Shown piece by piece: positions 25,167 through 34,616 of a stretch of DNA of 64,000 nucleotides. The notes beneath the pieces were generated by a model. The model did not search any database, was not told the DNA's origin, and was given only the letters and a program-made list of their open reading frames with translations. Every line of letters begins with the position of its first letter. The stretch's first letter is position 1. Source of the DNA: Pseudolabrys sp. (GTDB lineage Bacteria > Pseudomonadota > Alphaproteobacteria > Rhizobiales > Xanthobacteraceae); the NCBI GenBank assembly GCA_026125895.1, contig JAHCKG010000009.1:86603-150602 (forward strand), read 5' to 3'. Made by a program: the position numbers and the translations under genes.

Positions 25167-26438
25167 TCAGGCGGCCGGACGGACGAGACTCTCCGCAATC
25201 GCGGCGGTGCTTTCAAGCCCGTTGCCCGGCCCCAGCGCCGCGATGGCCGGACGGCCGCGGGCGACTAGCGCCCGTCCGGCGGCCCGCGCGCTCTCGACCG
25301 TCACCGCTTCGACCTTGGCGACGATCTCCTCGAGCGGCACCGGACGGCCATAGGCGAGCATCTGCCGCGCCATCTGGCCGAGGCGGGCCTCCGAACTCTC
25401 CAGCGCCATCAGCAGACCGGCCTTCATCTGCGCCTTGGCGCGGTTGATCTCAGCCTCGGTCAGCGTCTCGGTGGCGTTGCCGATCTGGTCGATGACGACG
25501 CGCATCAATTCCGGCGCATCGGCTTCGTCGGTTCCGGCGTAGAGCCCGAACAGCCCGGTGTCGGAATACGGCATGTGGAAGGCCTGGATCGTGTAGCAGA
25601 GGCCGCGGATCTCGCGCACTTCCTGGAACAGGCGCGAGGACATGCCGCCGCCGAGCACGCTGGTGAACACCTGCAGGCTGTAGAGCTGCGCGTCCTTGAC
25701 CGGCACGCCTTCGAGCGCCAGCGCGATGTGCACCTGCTCGAGGTCGCGCGATTCCACCTTGGTGCCGCCGCCGAAGCGCGCCGGCTGATGCGCCGGAGCG
25801 TCGGGCCCGTTGAAGCCGGCGAAGCGCTTCTCCGCCTCGGCGACGATCTGCGCATGATCGACGGCGCCGGCCGCCGCGACCAGCATGTTCGGCGCGCGAT
25901 AATTGCGATTGAGATAGGCGCGCAGGCTCTTGGCGCTGAACGAGCGCACCGTCTCCGGCGTGCCGAGAATCGAGCGGCCGATCGGCTGGCCGGGGAACGC
26001 GGTCTCCTGCAAACGATCGAACACCAGATCGTCCGGCGCATCTTCGGTGGCGCCGATCTCCTGCGTGATGACGTTCTGCTCGCGGCGCAGTTCTTCCGGA
26101 TCGAACGCCGGCTCGGACAGAATGTCCGCCAGCACGTCGAGCGCCAGCGGTACGTCGGCCTTGAGCACGCGCGCGAAGTAGCCCGTGTTCTCCACCGAGG
26201 TCGCGGCGTTGAGATCGCCGCCGACCGCCTCGATGGTCTCGGCGATCTGCCGCGCCGTGCGGCGCTTGGTGCCCTTGAAGGCCATGTGCTCGAGCAGATG
26301 CGAAATGCCGTGCTCGTCCGGCGCTTCGTCGCGGCTGCCGCTGCCTGCCCAGACGCCGAGCGACGCCGATTGCAGATGCGGCATGCTGTCGGTCACCACC
26401 GACAGGCCGGACGGCAGCTTGGTCACTTCAACGGTCAT
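25167..26438 (-). CDS. M16-family zinc metallopeptidase (processing-peptidase-like)
   Basis: A 423-residue inverzincin, the bacterial relative of mitochondrial processing peptidase. The zinc site is the inverted motif H47-L-L-E50-H51 in DEHGISHLLEHMAFKGT. The distal zinc ligand is probably one of the glutamates in FDPEELRREQNVITQEI. The C-terminal GGGMSSRLFQEVREIRGLCY is the conserved substrate-binding region. Its ATG overlaps the thrC stop codon (ATGA), so the two are translationally coupled. This gene order is common in the group, although no metabolic link to threonine synthesis is known. Confidence 0.92.
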   Translation of the reverse strand: MTVEVTKLPSGLSVVTDSMPHLQSASLGVWAGSGSRDEAPDEHGISHLLEHMAFKGTKRRTARQIAETIEAVGGDLNAATSVENTGYFARVLKADVPLALDVLADILSEPAFDPEELRREQNVITQEIGATEDAPDDLVFDRLQETAFPGQPIGRSILGTPETVRSFSAKSLRAYLNRNYRAPNMLVAAAGAVDHAQIVAEAEKRFAGFNGPDAPAHQPARFGGGTKVESRDLEQVHIALALEGVPVKDAQLYSLQVFTSVLGGGMSSRLFQEVREIRGLCYTIQAFHMPYSDTGLFGLYAGTDEADAPELMRVVIDQIGNATETLTEAEINRAKAQMKAGLLMALESSEARLGQMARQMLAYGRPVPLEEIVAKVEAVTVESARAAGRALVARGRPAIAALGPGNGLESTAAIAESLVRPAA

Positions 26439-27850
26439 ACGCCAACTCCCTCGCGCGCCGCACGCGACGCGTTCGCAACGAATGTCTCGATTTTGCCCTG
26501 GTCGGCCGGGAGCACGGTAAAGCGCTCCGCCTTCTTCGGCAGGTCAGACAGCCAATCTGGGAGCCCGGGGTTCACACCGCAAGCCGCCTTGACCGCGTCC
26601 GGGAACTTGGCCGGATGCGCCGTGGACAGCACCACCATCGGTACCTTGGGGTCGCGCGTCTCTTTCTCGGCGACGGCCAGCGCCACCGCGGTGTGCGGAT
26701 CGGCGCAGTAGGACGCCTCTTTCATCCAGGCGCGCATTTCGGCATCGACCTCCGCCTCGTCGGCGCGATCGGCGCCGAACAGCGCGCGCATGGCCTTGAG
26801 CGCGTCGCCCGGCACGGTGAAGCGGCCGGATTGAGCGAGCGAGCCCATCAGCGCGTTGACCTTGGCGGCATCGCGGCCGCAGGTCTCGAACAACAGACGC
26901 TCGAAATTGGACGACACCTGAATGTCCATCGATGGCGACGAGGTCGCCATCACTTGGCGCGTTTCGTAATCGCCGGTGGCGAAGGTGCGGGCGAGGATGT
27001 CGTTGACGTTGGTGGCGACGACGAGGCGATCGACCGGCAGGCCCATCTTGCTGGCGACGTAGCCGGCATAGACGTCGCCGAAATTGCCGGTCGGCACCGT
27101 GAAGGCGATCTTGCGATGCGGCGCGCCGAGCGCCACGGCCGACGTGAAGTAATAAACCGCCTGCGCGACGATGCGCCCCCAGTTGATCGAATTGACGCCG
27201 GACAGATGCACGCGATCGCGGAAGGCATGATGGTTGAACATCGCCTTCACCAACGCCTGGCAATCGTCAAACGTGCCCTCGACGGCGACGGCGTGCACGT
27301 TGCTGTCGGTCGGCGTCGTCATCATCCAGCGCTGCACGTCGGAGATGCGGCCATGCGGATAGAGCGCGACGACATCGACCTGATCGCGGCCGCGGAAGGC
27401 TTCGACCGCGGCGCCGCCGGTGTCGCCCGATGTGGCGACGACAATGGTGGTGCGCTCGCCGCGCTTCTTGAGCACGTGGTCCATCAGCCGCGCCACGAGC
27501 TGCATGGCGAGGTCCTTGAAGGCGAGCGTCGGGCCGTGGAAGAGCTCGAGGACGAACAGGTTGTCGCCAAGCTGCACCAGCGGCGCCACCGCCGGATGGC
27601 GGAAGGTGCCGTAGGCCTCGTGGGCGATGCGGGCGAGATCGGCCTCGGCGATGGCGTCACCGACGAAGGGCTTGAGCACCTCGACCGCGACCTCGGCATA
27701 GGGCCGGCCGGCAAAGCCGGCGATGGTCGAGGGCGACAGGCTGGGCCAGGTCGTCGGCACGTACAGCCCGCCGTCGCGCGCCAGGCCCGCCAGCATCACT
27801 TCAACGAAATCGAGCTGGGCCGTCGCGCCCCGGGTTGAGATGTAACGCAT
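26435..27850 (-). CDS. thrC: Threonine synthase
   Basis: A 471-residue PLP enzyme converting O-phosphohomoserine to threonine, the last step of threonine synthesis. It has the long, fungal/enterobacterial-type architecture (MRYISTRG start). The PLP-binding lysine is K112 in GPTLAFKDLAMQLV. The phosphate-binding loop ATSGDTGGAAVEAF and the segment TVPTGNFGDVYAGYVASKMG are present. It is the first gene of a thrC-M16-GNAT operon; a nested inverted repeat lies just upstream. Confidence 0.95.
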   Translation of the reverse strand: MRYISTRGATAQLDFVEVMLAGLARDGGLYVPTTWPSLSPSTIAGFAGRPYAEVAVEVLKPFVGDAIAEADLARIAHEAYGTFRHPAVAPLVQLGDNLFVLELFHGPTLAFKDLAMQLVARLMDHVLKKRGERTTIVVATSGDTGGAAVEAFRGRDQVDVVALYPHGRISDVQRWMMTTPTDSNVHAVAVEGTFDDCQALVKAMFNHHAFRDRVHLSGVNSINWGRIVAQAVYYFTSAVALGAPHRKIAFTVPTGNFGDVYAGYVASKMGLPVDRLVVATNVNDILARTFATGDYETRQVMATSSPSMDIQVSSNFERLLFETCGRDAAKVNALMGSLAQSGRFTVPGDALKAMRALFGADRADEAEVDAEMRAWMKEASYCADPHTAVALAVAEKETRDPKVPMVVLSTAHPAKFPDAVKAACGVNPGLPDWLSDLPKKAERFTVLPADQGKIETFVANASRAAREGVGV

Positions 27851-27857
27851 TGATATT

Positions 27858-27889
27858 GTTGACTGTCTCGGAAAACAGGGATTGTCAAC
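27858..27889 (-). promoter_or_regulatory. Nested inverted repeat in the thrC leader
   Basis: GTTGAC and GTCAAC form the outer arms, and CTGT/ACAG an inner pair, across 32 bases beginning 8 bases upstream of the thrC start. On the coding strand, TTGACA is present in the outer arm but no good -10 lies at the right distance. It may be an operator or a leader hairpin. This is a weak call. Confidence 0.3.
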
Positions 27890-28091
27890 GGCACCCTAGC
27901 CTTGGCCCGGCCCGAGCACAAGAAAGGGACGGCAAAGGCCGCTCAGGGTCCGGGAACCGCCGCTCTCTGGACCCGCATCGCGTCAGCGCCGCCGCGGCCG
28001 GGAATTTTCTTCACAAGCACTGTGCCGAGCCGCCGCTTCGCGGCCCGATCGCCTCTGGCTAAATGATCGTCGATCAATCGACGAGGTGCCG

Positions 28092-28475
28092 ATGTCCGCA
28101 GATCAGTCCAAATTCATGGTGTCCTATGCCAAGGATGCCAGCTTCGAGCCGCAAGGCCTGTGGTCGCACTTCGAATATCGCAACCTCGGCATCGCCAAAG
28201 CGACTGGCGGCCGCTTCGGCGCGCATGTCATCCGCGCCAAGGAAGCGCGCGAGGGCGGCTTCAAGCGGCACAAGCACGACCTCGACTTCCAGATGATCTA
28301 CATCCTGAAAGGCTGGTTCAAGATCGAAGCCGGCGGCGAGGTCATCACCGCGAAGGCCGGCGACAGCGTGTACCAGCCGTCCGGCGTGCCACATGTCACG
28401 ATCGCCTGCTCTGACGATCTGGAACTGATCGAGATCACCTCGCCGGCGGAATTCCCGACGATCGATGTGGAGTGA
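28092..28475 (+). CDS. Cupin-domain protein
   Basis: A 127-residue single-domain cupin. Motif 1 is seen as FKRHKHDLDFQMIYILKG and motif 2 as AGDSVYQPSGVPHVTI, giving His/Glu-type metal ligands (H in RHKH, H in VPH). An enzymatic role (dioxygenase, isomerase) or ligand binding cannot be told apart. The ATG at 28092 has GAGG five bases upstream; an upstream in-frame GTG at 28086 coincides with that site. Confidence 0.82.
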   Translation: MSADQSKFMVSYAKDASFEPQGLWSHFEYRNLGIAKATGGRFGAHVIRAKEAREGGFKRHKHDLDFQMIYILKGWFKIEAGGEVITAKAGDSVYQPSGVPHVTIACSDDLELIEITSPAEFPTIDVE

Positions 28476-28482
28476 CGCCGTC

Positions 28483-28563
28483 GTAGCCCGGATGGAGCGA
28501 AGCGCAATCCGGGAGCGGCGTTAGACAAGACCCGTGTTTCGCTTCGCACCACCCGGGATACGA
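28483..28563. repeat. REP-type palindromic repeat, GTAGCCCGGATGG family
   Basis: Left unit GTAGCCCGGATGGAGCGAAG, continuing into CGCAATCCGGG, folds on its own (CCCGGAT/ATCCGGG). A mirrored unit (TTCGCTTCGCACCACCCGGG then ATACG) follows about 35 bases on, forming a REPIN-like pair. This motif is one of the widespread extragenic palindromes of Hyphomicrobiales. It sits directly before a family A repeat. Confidence 0.7.
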
Positions 28564-28573
28564 TTGCCTGAAT

Positions 28574-28683
28574 CCGTCACCCTGAGGTGGCCGCGCAGCG
28601 GCCCTCGAAGGGCGACGGCCGCAGCCTCTCGGGCCGTCGTCCTTCGAGGCTCGGCCTATCGGCCTCGCTCCTCAGGATGACGG
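28574..28683. repeat. REP-type palindromic repeat, family A copy 3
   Basis: Starts CCGTCACCCTGAGGTGG and ends TCCTCAGGATGACGG, with inverted CCTCGAAGGGCGACGG and CGTCCTTCGAGG blocks. It has the same plan as copies 1 and 2. It lies between the convergent cupin and epimerase genes. Confidence 0.8.
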
Positions 28684-28696
28684 ATCGAGCGACGGA

Positions 28697-29617
28697 TTAA
28701 GCTTTGGCGGCTGACTGGCTTTCCCGATACGAGCCGTGCTCGATGTCCTCGAGCAGGGCCACGCCCTTAGGCTGCCAGTCGAGCATCTTGCGCGCCTTGA
28801 GGGCGCTGACGCGGCTGTTCGAGGCGAAGGTGGCGTGCGCCGAAATGCCCCATTCCTTCAGCGCTTCCGCCATCGGCCAGCTTTCGGTCTTCCCGCCATA
28901 GCCGAGCAAGCGGCTGATCGCCTGCGCCACCGCACGCATGCTGCACTCGCCGTTCTCGGCATAGAACAGCGAACCCGGCGGCGCCTTCTCCAGGATGAGC
29001 AGATAAAGGTCGGTGACGTCATCGATGTGCACGTTCGACCAGATGTTCTCGCCGGCGCCGATGTGCAGCGCCTTGCCCTTGCTGATGGCGAGGTCGAGCA
29101 TGCGCGGCACCTGGATGCTTTTCTTGTGCAGCCCGAGGCCGGTGCCGTAGATGAGCGTCGGCCGGATGACGCAGGTGCGCACGCCGCGCTGCCCGTAGGA
29201 CAGCACGAGCTGCTCGACCGCGAGACGGCCCTGCCGCTCCGGCAGCGACCTGTACGGCGTATCTTCATGGAAGACGAGATCGCTGGCGTTGCCCGCGCCG
29301 CGGTCGGCGATGATGCTGGAACCGCTGGTGTGAATGAAGGACTTGCCGGTTCCCTCGAGCGCGGGAAGGATGGCCTCGACGGCGAAGGGGTCGTCCGAAT
29401 TGGCGGCGTTGATCACCGCATCGACGCCGCGCGCAGCCACCGCCAAAAGGTCGAGGCTGATCAGCGATCCGACCAGAGGCTCGATGCCCAGCGCCTTGAG
29501 CTTGGCCGCACCGTCGTCGCTGCGCGTCAGGCCGACAACGCGGTGGCCCGCGGCCAGTAGCTTGGCCGCCACCGACCCGCCGATGTACCCCGTCGCACCT
29601 GTCACCAGTATCTTCAT
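28697..29617 (-). CDS. NAD(P)-dependent epimerase/reductase of the extended SDR family
   Basis: A 306-residue SDR. The Rossmann motif GATGYIGGSVA is at residues 6-16. The active-site region is degenerate: HEDTPYRSLPERQGRLAVEQ has no standard Y-x3-K, so it belongs to an atypical group (NmrA/dihydroflavonol-reductase-like). The substrate loop VIRPTLIYGTG is present. The ATG at 29617 has AAGGA upstream. It is divergent from a LysR-type regulator only 120 bases away, so that regulator probably controls it. Confidence 0.82.
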   Translation of the reverse strand: MKILVTGATGYIGGSVAAKLLAAGHRVVGLTRSDDGAAKLKALGIEPLVGSLISLDLLAVAARGVDAVINAANSDDPFAVEAILPALEGTGKSFIHTSGSSIIADRGAGNASDLVFHEDTPYRSLPERQGRLAVEQLVLSYGQRGVRTCVIRPTLIYGTGLGLHKKSIQVPRMLDLAISKGKALHIGAGENIWSNVHIDDVTDLYLLILEKAPPGSLFYAENGECSMRAVAQAISRLLGYGGKTESWPMAEALKEWGISAHATFASNSRVSALKARKMLDWQPKGVALLEDIEHGSYRESQSAAKA

Positions 29618-29736
29618 TCGCCAGTCCTTCCCGTGCGCGCGGCCGCGTTCCGTCATCAAGGCCATATCATTGATGAGGCGGAGAAAGCGGCATAGGATTT
29701 ATGATCGCTGGTCACAGAACGGGAGCCAGGCGTCAA

Positions 29737-30699
29737 ATGGCCGACAAATCGGGGGAAATGGAGTTTTTCGTCCGCGCCGTCGCCCTCGGCAGCTTCTCCA
29801 ATGCCGCCCGCACGCTGCTCGTCACGCCCTCCGCCGTCAGCAAAGCGATCGGCCGCCTCGAAGACCGCCTCGGCGTGCAACTGCTCGACCGTTCGACCCG
29901 CAGCATCCGTCTGACCGCCGAGGGCCAGGTTTATTACCGCGAATGCCTGCGGCTCACGGACGAGATCGACGAACTGGAACGCACCCTGGCATCGCGCCGC
30001 AACGTGCCGCACGGGCGGCTGCGCGTGAACTCGTCGGTTTCCATCGCGCGCCAGCACCTGCTGCCGATTCTGCCGAAGTTTCTCGAACGCTATCCGGAAA
30101 TCGAGATCGACCTCTCGCTGTCCGATGAAGTGGTGGACCTCGTCAGCGGCCAGGCCGACGTCGCCGTGCGCATCGGGCCGCTGCAGGATTCCTCGCTGCG
30201 CGCCCGCAAGGTGCTCGATTTTCGCCGCATCGTCGTCGCCGCCCCGGCCTATCTCGCGCGCCACCCGGCACCGCGCACCCCAGCCGATCTCGCATCGCAC
30301 AATTGCCTCGGCTTCAACATCAAGGCAAGCCTGAACGAATGGCCTTTCATCGAGAACGGGCGTTCCTTTACCCAGCCGGTGTCGGGGAATTTCCGCGCCA
30401 ATAACGGCGATACCTTGCGCGAATCCGTGCTGGCCGGCATCGGCGTCGCCCGCCTCGGCAGCTTCATGGTCGATGACGATATCCGCGCCGGACGGCTCGT
30501 TCCGCTGCTCGAAAATTACCATCCCAACGACACGCTCAGCGTCTTCGCCGTGTTCTTCCGGCAGAAATACATGCCGGCGCGCATCCGTTGTTTCGTCGAC
30601 TTCCTGATCGACGGGCTCGGCCACATCTCCGCCTCGGAGATCCAGAGCGGAACGCCACGCAGCAGCGTGCAGCCGTCGTCCCCGGCGTCGATGGCCTGA
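29737..30699 (+). CDS. LysR-family transcriptional regulator
   Basis: A 320-residue LTTR. The winged helix (MEFFVRAVALGSFSNAARTLLVTPSAVSKAIGRLEDRLGVQLLDR) is at about residues 9-55. The effector domain is of the CrgA/AaeR-like type (VRIGPLQDSSLRARKV; FIDGLGHI near the C-terminus). The ATG at 29737 with GGGAG upstream is preferred over the codon at 29701. It is divergent from the SDR gene, the usual arrangement of an LTTR and its target. The inducer is unknown. Confidence 0.9.
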   Translation: MADKSGEMEFFVRAVALGSFSNAARTLLVTPSAVSKAIGRLEDRLGVQLLDRSTRSIRLTAEGQVYYRECLRLTDEIDELERTLASRRNVPHGRLRVNSSVSIARQHLLPILPKFLERYPEIEIDLSLSDEVVDLVSGQADVAVRIGPLQDSSLRARKVLDFRRIVVAAPAYLARHPAPRTPADLASHNCLGFNIKASLNEWPFIENGRSFTQPVSGNFRANNGDTLRESVLAGIGVARLGSFMVDDDIRAGRLVPLLENYHPNDTLSVFAVFFRQKYMPARIRCFVDFLIDGLGHISASEIQSGTPRSSVQPSSPASMA

Positions 30700-30847
30700 G
30701 CCGTCCGCGCCGCGCGATCTGTTCCCCATCGGCAAAGATGCTGTGACCGTCAGGCGTTCGGGCGGCTGTTACACTCACGCCCACGCCGGCCGTTTCAAAC
30801 ACGGCGGTTTGCAAAGACAAAACAACAAATATTCAGGCGAGGGACAG

Positions 30848-31825
30848 ATGCGTCAGGGATGGAAAGCTTGGGCAGGCGGGCTTGCAGCGCTCGCATTGAT
30901 GGTCACGGGGTCGGCCATGCCGGCAGCCGCGTTTCCGGAGCGCCCGATCACATTGATCGTACCGTGGGCGGCCGGCGGCGGCACCGATGCGGTGGCCCGC
31001 ATGGTCGCCGGTTTGCTGGAGAAGGATTTCGGCCAGCCCATCAATGTCGTCAACCGCACCGGCGGCAGCGGCGTGATCGGCCATCAGGCCATCGCGACGG
31101 CGAAGCCCGACGGCTACACGATCGGTCTGATCACGCTCGAGATCAACATGATGCACTGGGTCGGGTTGACCGATCTCGACTACAAGGGCTTCACGCCGCT
31201 GGCGCTGATGAACACCGATCCGGCGGCGATCCACGTTCGGACCGACTCCAAGTACAAGACGATCAGCGAGCTGCTCGACGACATCAAGGCCAACCCGAAC
31301 AAGTTCAAGGCTTCCGGCACCGGCCAGGGCGGCAGCTGGCATCTGGCGCTCGGCGGACTTTTGAAGTCCAAGGGCATCGATCCCAAGAGCGTCGGCTGGG
31401 TGCCGTCGACCGGTGCGGCGACCGCATTGACCGACCTTGCCAGCGGCGGCATCGATTTCGTCTCATGCTCGCTGCCGGAAGCGGAAGGCCTGACCAAGGC
31501 CGGGCGCGTTCGCACACTGGTCTACATGGACAGCAAGCGGTCGAAAGTGGCCCCCGATATTCCGACCGTGAAGGAAGCCACCGGTTCGGACTGGACCATG
31601 GTGCTGTGGCGCGCGATGGCGGCGCCGAAGGGTCTGCCGGCCGACATCACCGCAAAGTACGAAGCGGCGTTCAAGAAGGTCTATGACAGCAAGGAATATC
31701 AGGACTTCATGAACAACCGCGGCTTCGGCGCGGTCTGGGGCGGTTCGGCCGAACTGGGGACGTTCCTCGCCAAGAACGACAAGGAGCTCGGCGAGAGCCT
31801 CAAGGATCTCGGCCTGGCGAAGTAA
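30848..31825 (+). CDS. Tripartite tricarboxylate transporter substrate-binding protein (Bug/TctC family)
   Basis: A 325-residue periplasmic binding protein. A signal peptide (WKAWAGGLAALALMVTGSAMPAAA) precedes FPERPITLIVPWAAGGGTDA, the Bug-family N-terminal signature. The beta-alpha fold then binds carboxylates between two lobes. No membrane TctA/TctB genes are nearby, so it is an orphan receptor that may serve a transporter encoded elsewhere. The ATG at 30848 follows GAGGGA. Confidence 0.92.
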   Translation: MRQGWKAWAGGLAALALMVTGSAMPAAAFPERPITLIVPWAAGGGTDAVARMVAGLLEKDFGQPINVVNRTGGSGVIGHQAIATAKPDGYTIGLITLEINMMHWVGLTDLDYKGFTPLALMNTDPAAIHVRTDSKYKTISELLDDIKANPNKFKASGTGQGGSWHLALGGLLKSKGIDPKSVGWVPSTGAATALTDLASGGIDFVSCSLPEAEGLTKAGRVRTLVYMDSKRSKVAPDIPTVKEATGSDWTMVLWRAMAAPKGLPADITAKYEAAFKKVYDSKEYQDFMNNRGFGAVWGGSAELGTFLAKNDKELGESLKDLGLAK

Positions 31826-31893
31826 GCGCCGTCTCGCCGATTGATGAGATGTCAGACGGGCCGGACGTTCAGTGCGTCCGGTCCGTTTGCGTT

Positions 31894-32655
31894 TCAGGGC
31901 GCGGTGCGCCGCCGCAGGCGCCCTGTGAGCCAGGCGCCGTAAACCGCGATGAGCGCCAGCGCCAGCCCGTACCAGGTCAGCGCGTATTGCCAGTGGTTGT
32001 TCGGCAGTTGCACCTCGATCTTGCCCGGCTTGGGCAGGCCGCCGGGCGGCACCGGCGCTTCCTGATCGATGTAGAACGGCGCGTCGAGCTGCCAGCGATG
32101 CGCCGCCGCCATGGCGTCGGGATCGCGGGTGAAATAGAGGTTCGCCTTGGTGTCGTCCGCCGGCGCGAACAGGCCATGCTCTTCCGGCCAGCGCAGATAG
32201 CCGACGATCTCGACGGGGCCGGATGTCATGCCCGGCGCGCGCGTCGCCTGGTCCTTGCGGTCGGTCGGCACGAAGCCGCGGTTGACCAGCACCACACCGC
32301 CATCGGCGAGCCGCGCCGGCGCGAAGACCCAGAAGCCCTGGCTGTTGACGTCCGGACGGAGCGACGAGCCCGCGGTGTAGACATAGGCTTCATCCGCCAA
32401 AAAGGTCGCGGTGAATTTGACGTGGGTGTATTCGCCTTCGGCGGGGTTCAGGGCCAGCCACCGCTCGCGCGGCAGCAGCGGCTGCGGCACCTGGGTGATG
32501 CGGCCGGTCACCGTGGCGATCAGGTTTTCCTTCCAGGCCTTGCGCTGGAGCTGCCAGGTGCCGAGACCGAGCAGGAGCGCGACGCCGGCCACCGTGGCGA
32601 TGGTCGCGGTGAAAACGCCGCGCGGGCCGGCGCCGGTTTCCGTGACCGCGTTCAC
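31894..32655 (-). CDS. SURF1-family cytochrome c oxidase assembly protein
   Basis: A 253-residue membrane protein needed for heme a insertion into cytochrome oxidase. Two terminal helices (TIATVAGVALLLGLGTWQLQR and WQYALTWYGLALALIAVYGAWL) flank a periplasmic domain. SURF1 signatures include GLGTWQLQRKAWKE, VNRGFVP and NNHWQYALTWYGLA. The GTG start at 32655 overlaps the DUF983 stop codon (GTGA). It is the last gene of the aa3 oxidase operon. Confidence 0.93.
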   Translation of the reverse strand: MNAVTETGAGPRGVFTATIATVAGVALLLGLGTWQLQRKAWKENLIATVTGRITQVPQPLLPRERWLALNPAEGEYTHVKFTATFLADEAYVYTAGSSLRPDVNSQGFWVFAPARLADGGVVLVNRGFVPTDRKDQATRAPGMTSGPVEIVGYLRWPEEHGLFAPADDTKANLYFTRDPDAMAAAHRWQLDAPFYIDQEAPVPPGGLPKPGKIEVQLPNNHWQYALTWYGLALALIAVYGAWLTGRLRRRTAP

Positions 32656-33035
32656 GCGTCGCCCTTGCGCTGCAACTGACCGGGCGCCGCCTTGTGGTGA
32701 TACTGCAGCGCGATCAGCAGCCCCTTGAGCATGCGCAGCGGGGCCAGCGTAACGAGGAGGATGAGCGGCACCCACAGCACCGCGTGCACCCAGTAGGGCG
32801 GCTGGTACACCACCTCGGTGAACAGCGCCGCCAGCACGACCAGCGCGCCGCCGATCAGGATGACGAACACCGCCGGACCGTCGCCGGCATCGGCGAAGGA
32901 ATAGTCCAGCCCACATTTGTCGCAGGCCGGCCGCAAGGTCAGGAAACCGTCGAACAACCTGCCCTCGCCGCAGCGCGGGCAATGGCCGAGCAGCCCGCGG
33001 CGGATGGGCAAACCTGTCAAAGCAGGTCCGGACAT
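32652..33035 (-). CDS. DUF983 membrane protein of the oxidase operon
   Basis: A 127-residue protein with a zinc-ribbon-like N-terminus (CPRCGEGRLF and CDKCGLDY) and two helices (PAVFVILIGGALVVLAALF; VHAVLWVPLILLVTLAPL). DUF983 genes are regularly found between coxC and surf1 in alphaproteobacteria, and a role in oxidase assembly is likely but unproven. GGAGG lies 7 bases before the ATG at 33035. It is translationally coupled to surf1. Confidence 0.9.
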   Translation of the reverse strand: MSGPALTGLPIRRGLLGHCPRCGEGRLFDGFLTLRPACDKCGLDYSFADAGDGPAVFVILIGGALVVLAALFTEVVYQPPYWVHAVLWVPLILLVTLAPLRMLKGLLIALQYHHKAAPGQLQRKGDA

Positions 33036-33052
33036 CACGTTACCTCCAAACA

Positions 33053-33080
33053 AAAAGGGCGGCGTTGCCGCCGCCCTTTT
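33053..33080 (-). terminator. Hairpin terminator between coxC and DUF983
   Basis: A perfect 12-bp stem (AAAAGGGCGGCG with CGCCGCCCTTTT) around a 4-base loop, followed on the minus strand by TTTG. It may attenuate rather than fully end the coxC transcript, since DUF983 and surf1 follow in the same direction. Confidence 0.75.
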
Positions 33081-33099
33081 GTCACATCAATGCGGCGAC

Positions 33100-33957
33100 T
33101 TAATGCGCGGCCGCGGCGACGTGCTCGCCGCCCGAACCCCACACATAGATGCAGGCAAACAGGAACAGCCAGACGACGTCGACGAAATGCCAGTACCAGG
33201 CGGCGAACTCGAAGCCGAGATGGTGCGTCGGCGTGAAGTGGCCACGCAGCGCGCGCACCAGGCAGACGATCAGGAAGACCGTGCCGATCAGGACGTGCGC
33301 GCCGTGGAAGCCCGTCGCCATGAAGAACGCGGCGCCATACATGTTGCCGCTGAAGGCGAAGGCGGCGTGCATGTACTCGAAGGCCTGCACGCAGGTGAAG
33401 GTGCCGCCGAGCAGGATGGTGAGGATGAGACCCCACTTGAGGCCCTGCCGGTCGTTCTCCAGCAGCGCATGGTGCGCCCAGGTTACCGTGGTGCCCGAGG
33501 TCAGCAGGATCAGCGTATTGAGGAGCGGCAGGTGCCACGGGTCGAAGGTCTCGATGCCCTTCGGCGGCCAGACGCCGCCGGTGAAGGCGACGCGGGCGAC
33601 TTCATGCGCGTCGCCGGGAAACAGCGCCGTGTTGAAGTAGGCCCAGAACCAGGCGACGAAGAACATCACTTCCGAGGCGATGAACAGGATCATGCCGTAG
33701 CGGTGCGAAATCTGCACGACGCGGGTGTGATCGCCCTTGTGCTCCGCCTCGTTGATGACGTCACGCCACCAGCCGATGAAGGTGTAGAGCACGCCGAGCA
33801 CGCCGGCGCCGAACACCAGCGGCGCCGCAGAGAACATGTGGTGCATCCAGGTGATGGCGCCGAAGGCCATCACGAACGCGGCAAACGAGCCGACCGCCGG
33901 CCACGGGCTCGGATCGACCAGATGGTAGTCGTGATGCTTTGCGTGTGCCTCGGCCAT
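33100..33957 (-). CDS. coxC: Cytochrome c oxidase subunit III
   Basis: A 285-residue inner-membrane subunit with seven helices. Conserved segments are [48 protein letters not shown] and [14 protein letters not shown], ending with the HF then [19 protein letters not shown] block. It stabilises subunit I and its proton-uptake path. It follows ctaG in the operon. Confidence 0.97.
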   Translation of the reverse strand: MAEAHAKHHDYHLVDPSPWPAVGSFAAFVMAFGAITWMHHMFSAAPLVFGAGVLGVLYTFIGWWRDVINEAEHKGDHTRVVQISHRYGMILFIASEVMFFVAWFWAYFNTALFPGDAHEVARVAFTGGVWPPKGIETFDPWHLPLLNTLILLTSGTTVTWAHHALLENDRQGLKWGLILTILLGGTFTCVQAFEYMHAAFAFSGNMYGAAFFMATGFHGAHVLIGTVFLIVCLVRALRGHFTPTHHLGFEFAAWYWHFVDVVWLFLFACIYVWGSGGEHVAAAAH

Positions 33958-34016
33958 TGTCGTCTCCGTTCAAGTCCGTCGGTTTGCAATGGGCGCCAGC
34001 GCGCCCCCCAGTTCCA

Positions 34017-34616
34017 TTACAGTTTTTTCGATGCCTTCGTCTCCGCGTCGGCGACCGGCTTCTGCGGCGCGTCCACGGGGAAGAAGGTATAAGAGAGCGT
34101 GATCGTGTTCAGCGGATCCTGGTCGCTGTCCTTGACGATCGAGGGATCGACATAGAACACCACGGCCATCTCGCGCGTTTCGCCGGCCTTCATGGTCTGC
34201 TCGGTGAAACAGAAGCAGTTGATCTTGTGGAAGTAGAGCCCCACTTGCGGCGGCGTCACGTTGTAGCCGGCCTGCGCGGTGATATCCCGCGCCGCCATAT
34301 TGATGACCTTGTAATAGACGGTCTTGACCTCGCCGATGCGGACCTGAACCGTGTTCTGCTCCGGTACGAAGCGCCACGGCAGGCCGGGGGCAACATTGGA
34401 ATCGAAGCGGATGGTCAGGGTGCGGTCGAGCACCTGGCCGGGCGCGGCCTCGGCCACCTGGGTGGTGCCGCCAAATCCGGTGGTGCGGCAGAACCAGTTG
34501 TAGAGCGGCACCGAGGCGAAGGCCGCCCCGACCATGCCGGCAGCGACGACGCCGCAGGTCGCTGCGACAACGACGTCGCGCTTCAGCTTGCGTTTGGTGA
34601 CGGGGGGCTGGGTCAT
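34017..34616 (-). CDS. ctaG: Cytochrome c oxidase assembly protein CtaG/Cox11
   Basis: A 199-residue single-span copper chaperone that delivers Cu to the CuB site of subunit I. The membrane helix is [20 protein letters not shown], followed by the periplasmic Cox11 fold with [32 protein letters not shown] and the copper motif NCFCFTEQ. Its ATG overlaps the stop of the upstream small gene (TAATG). Confidence 0.96.
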   Translation of the reverse strand: MTQPPVTKRKLKRDVVVAATCGVVAAGMVGAAFASVPLYNWFCRTTGFGGTTQVAEAAPGQVLDRTLTIRFDSNVAPGLPWRFVPEQNTVQVRIGEVKTVYYKVINMAARDITAQAGYNVTPPQVGLYFHKINCFCFTEQTMKAGETREMAVVFYVDPSIVKDSDQDPLNTITLSYTFFPVDAPQKPVADAETKASKKL

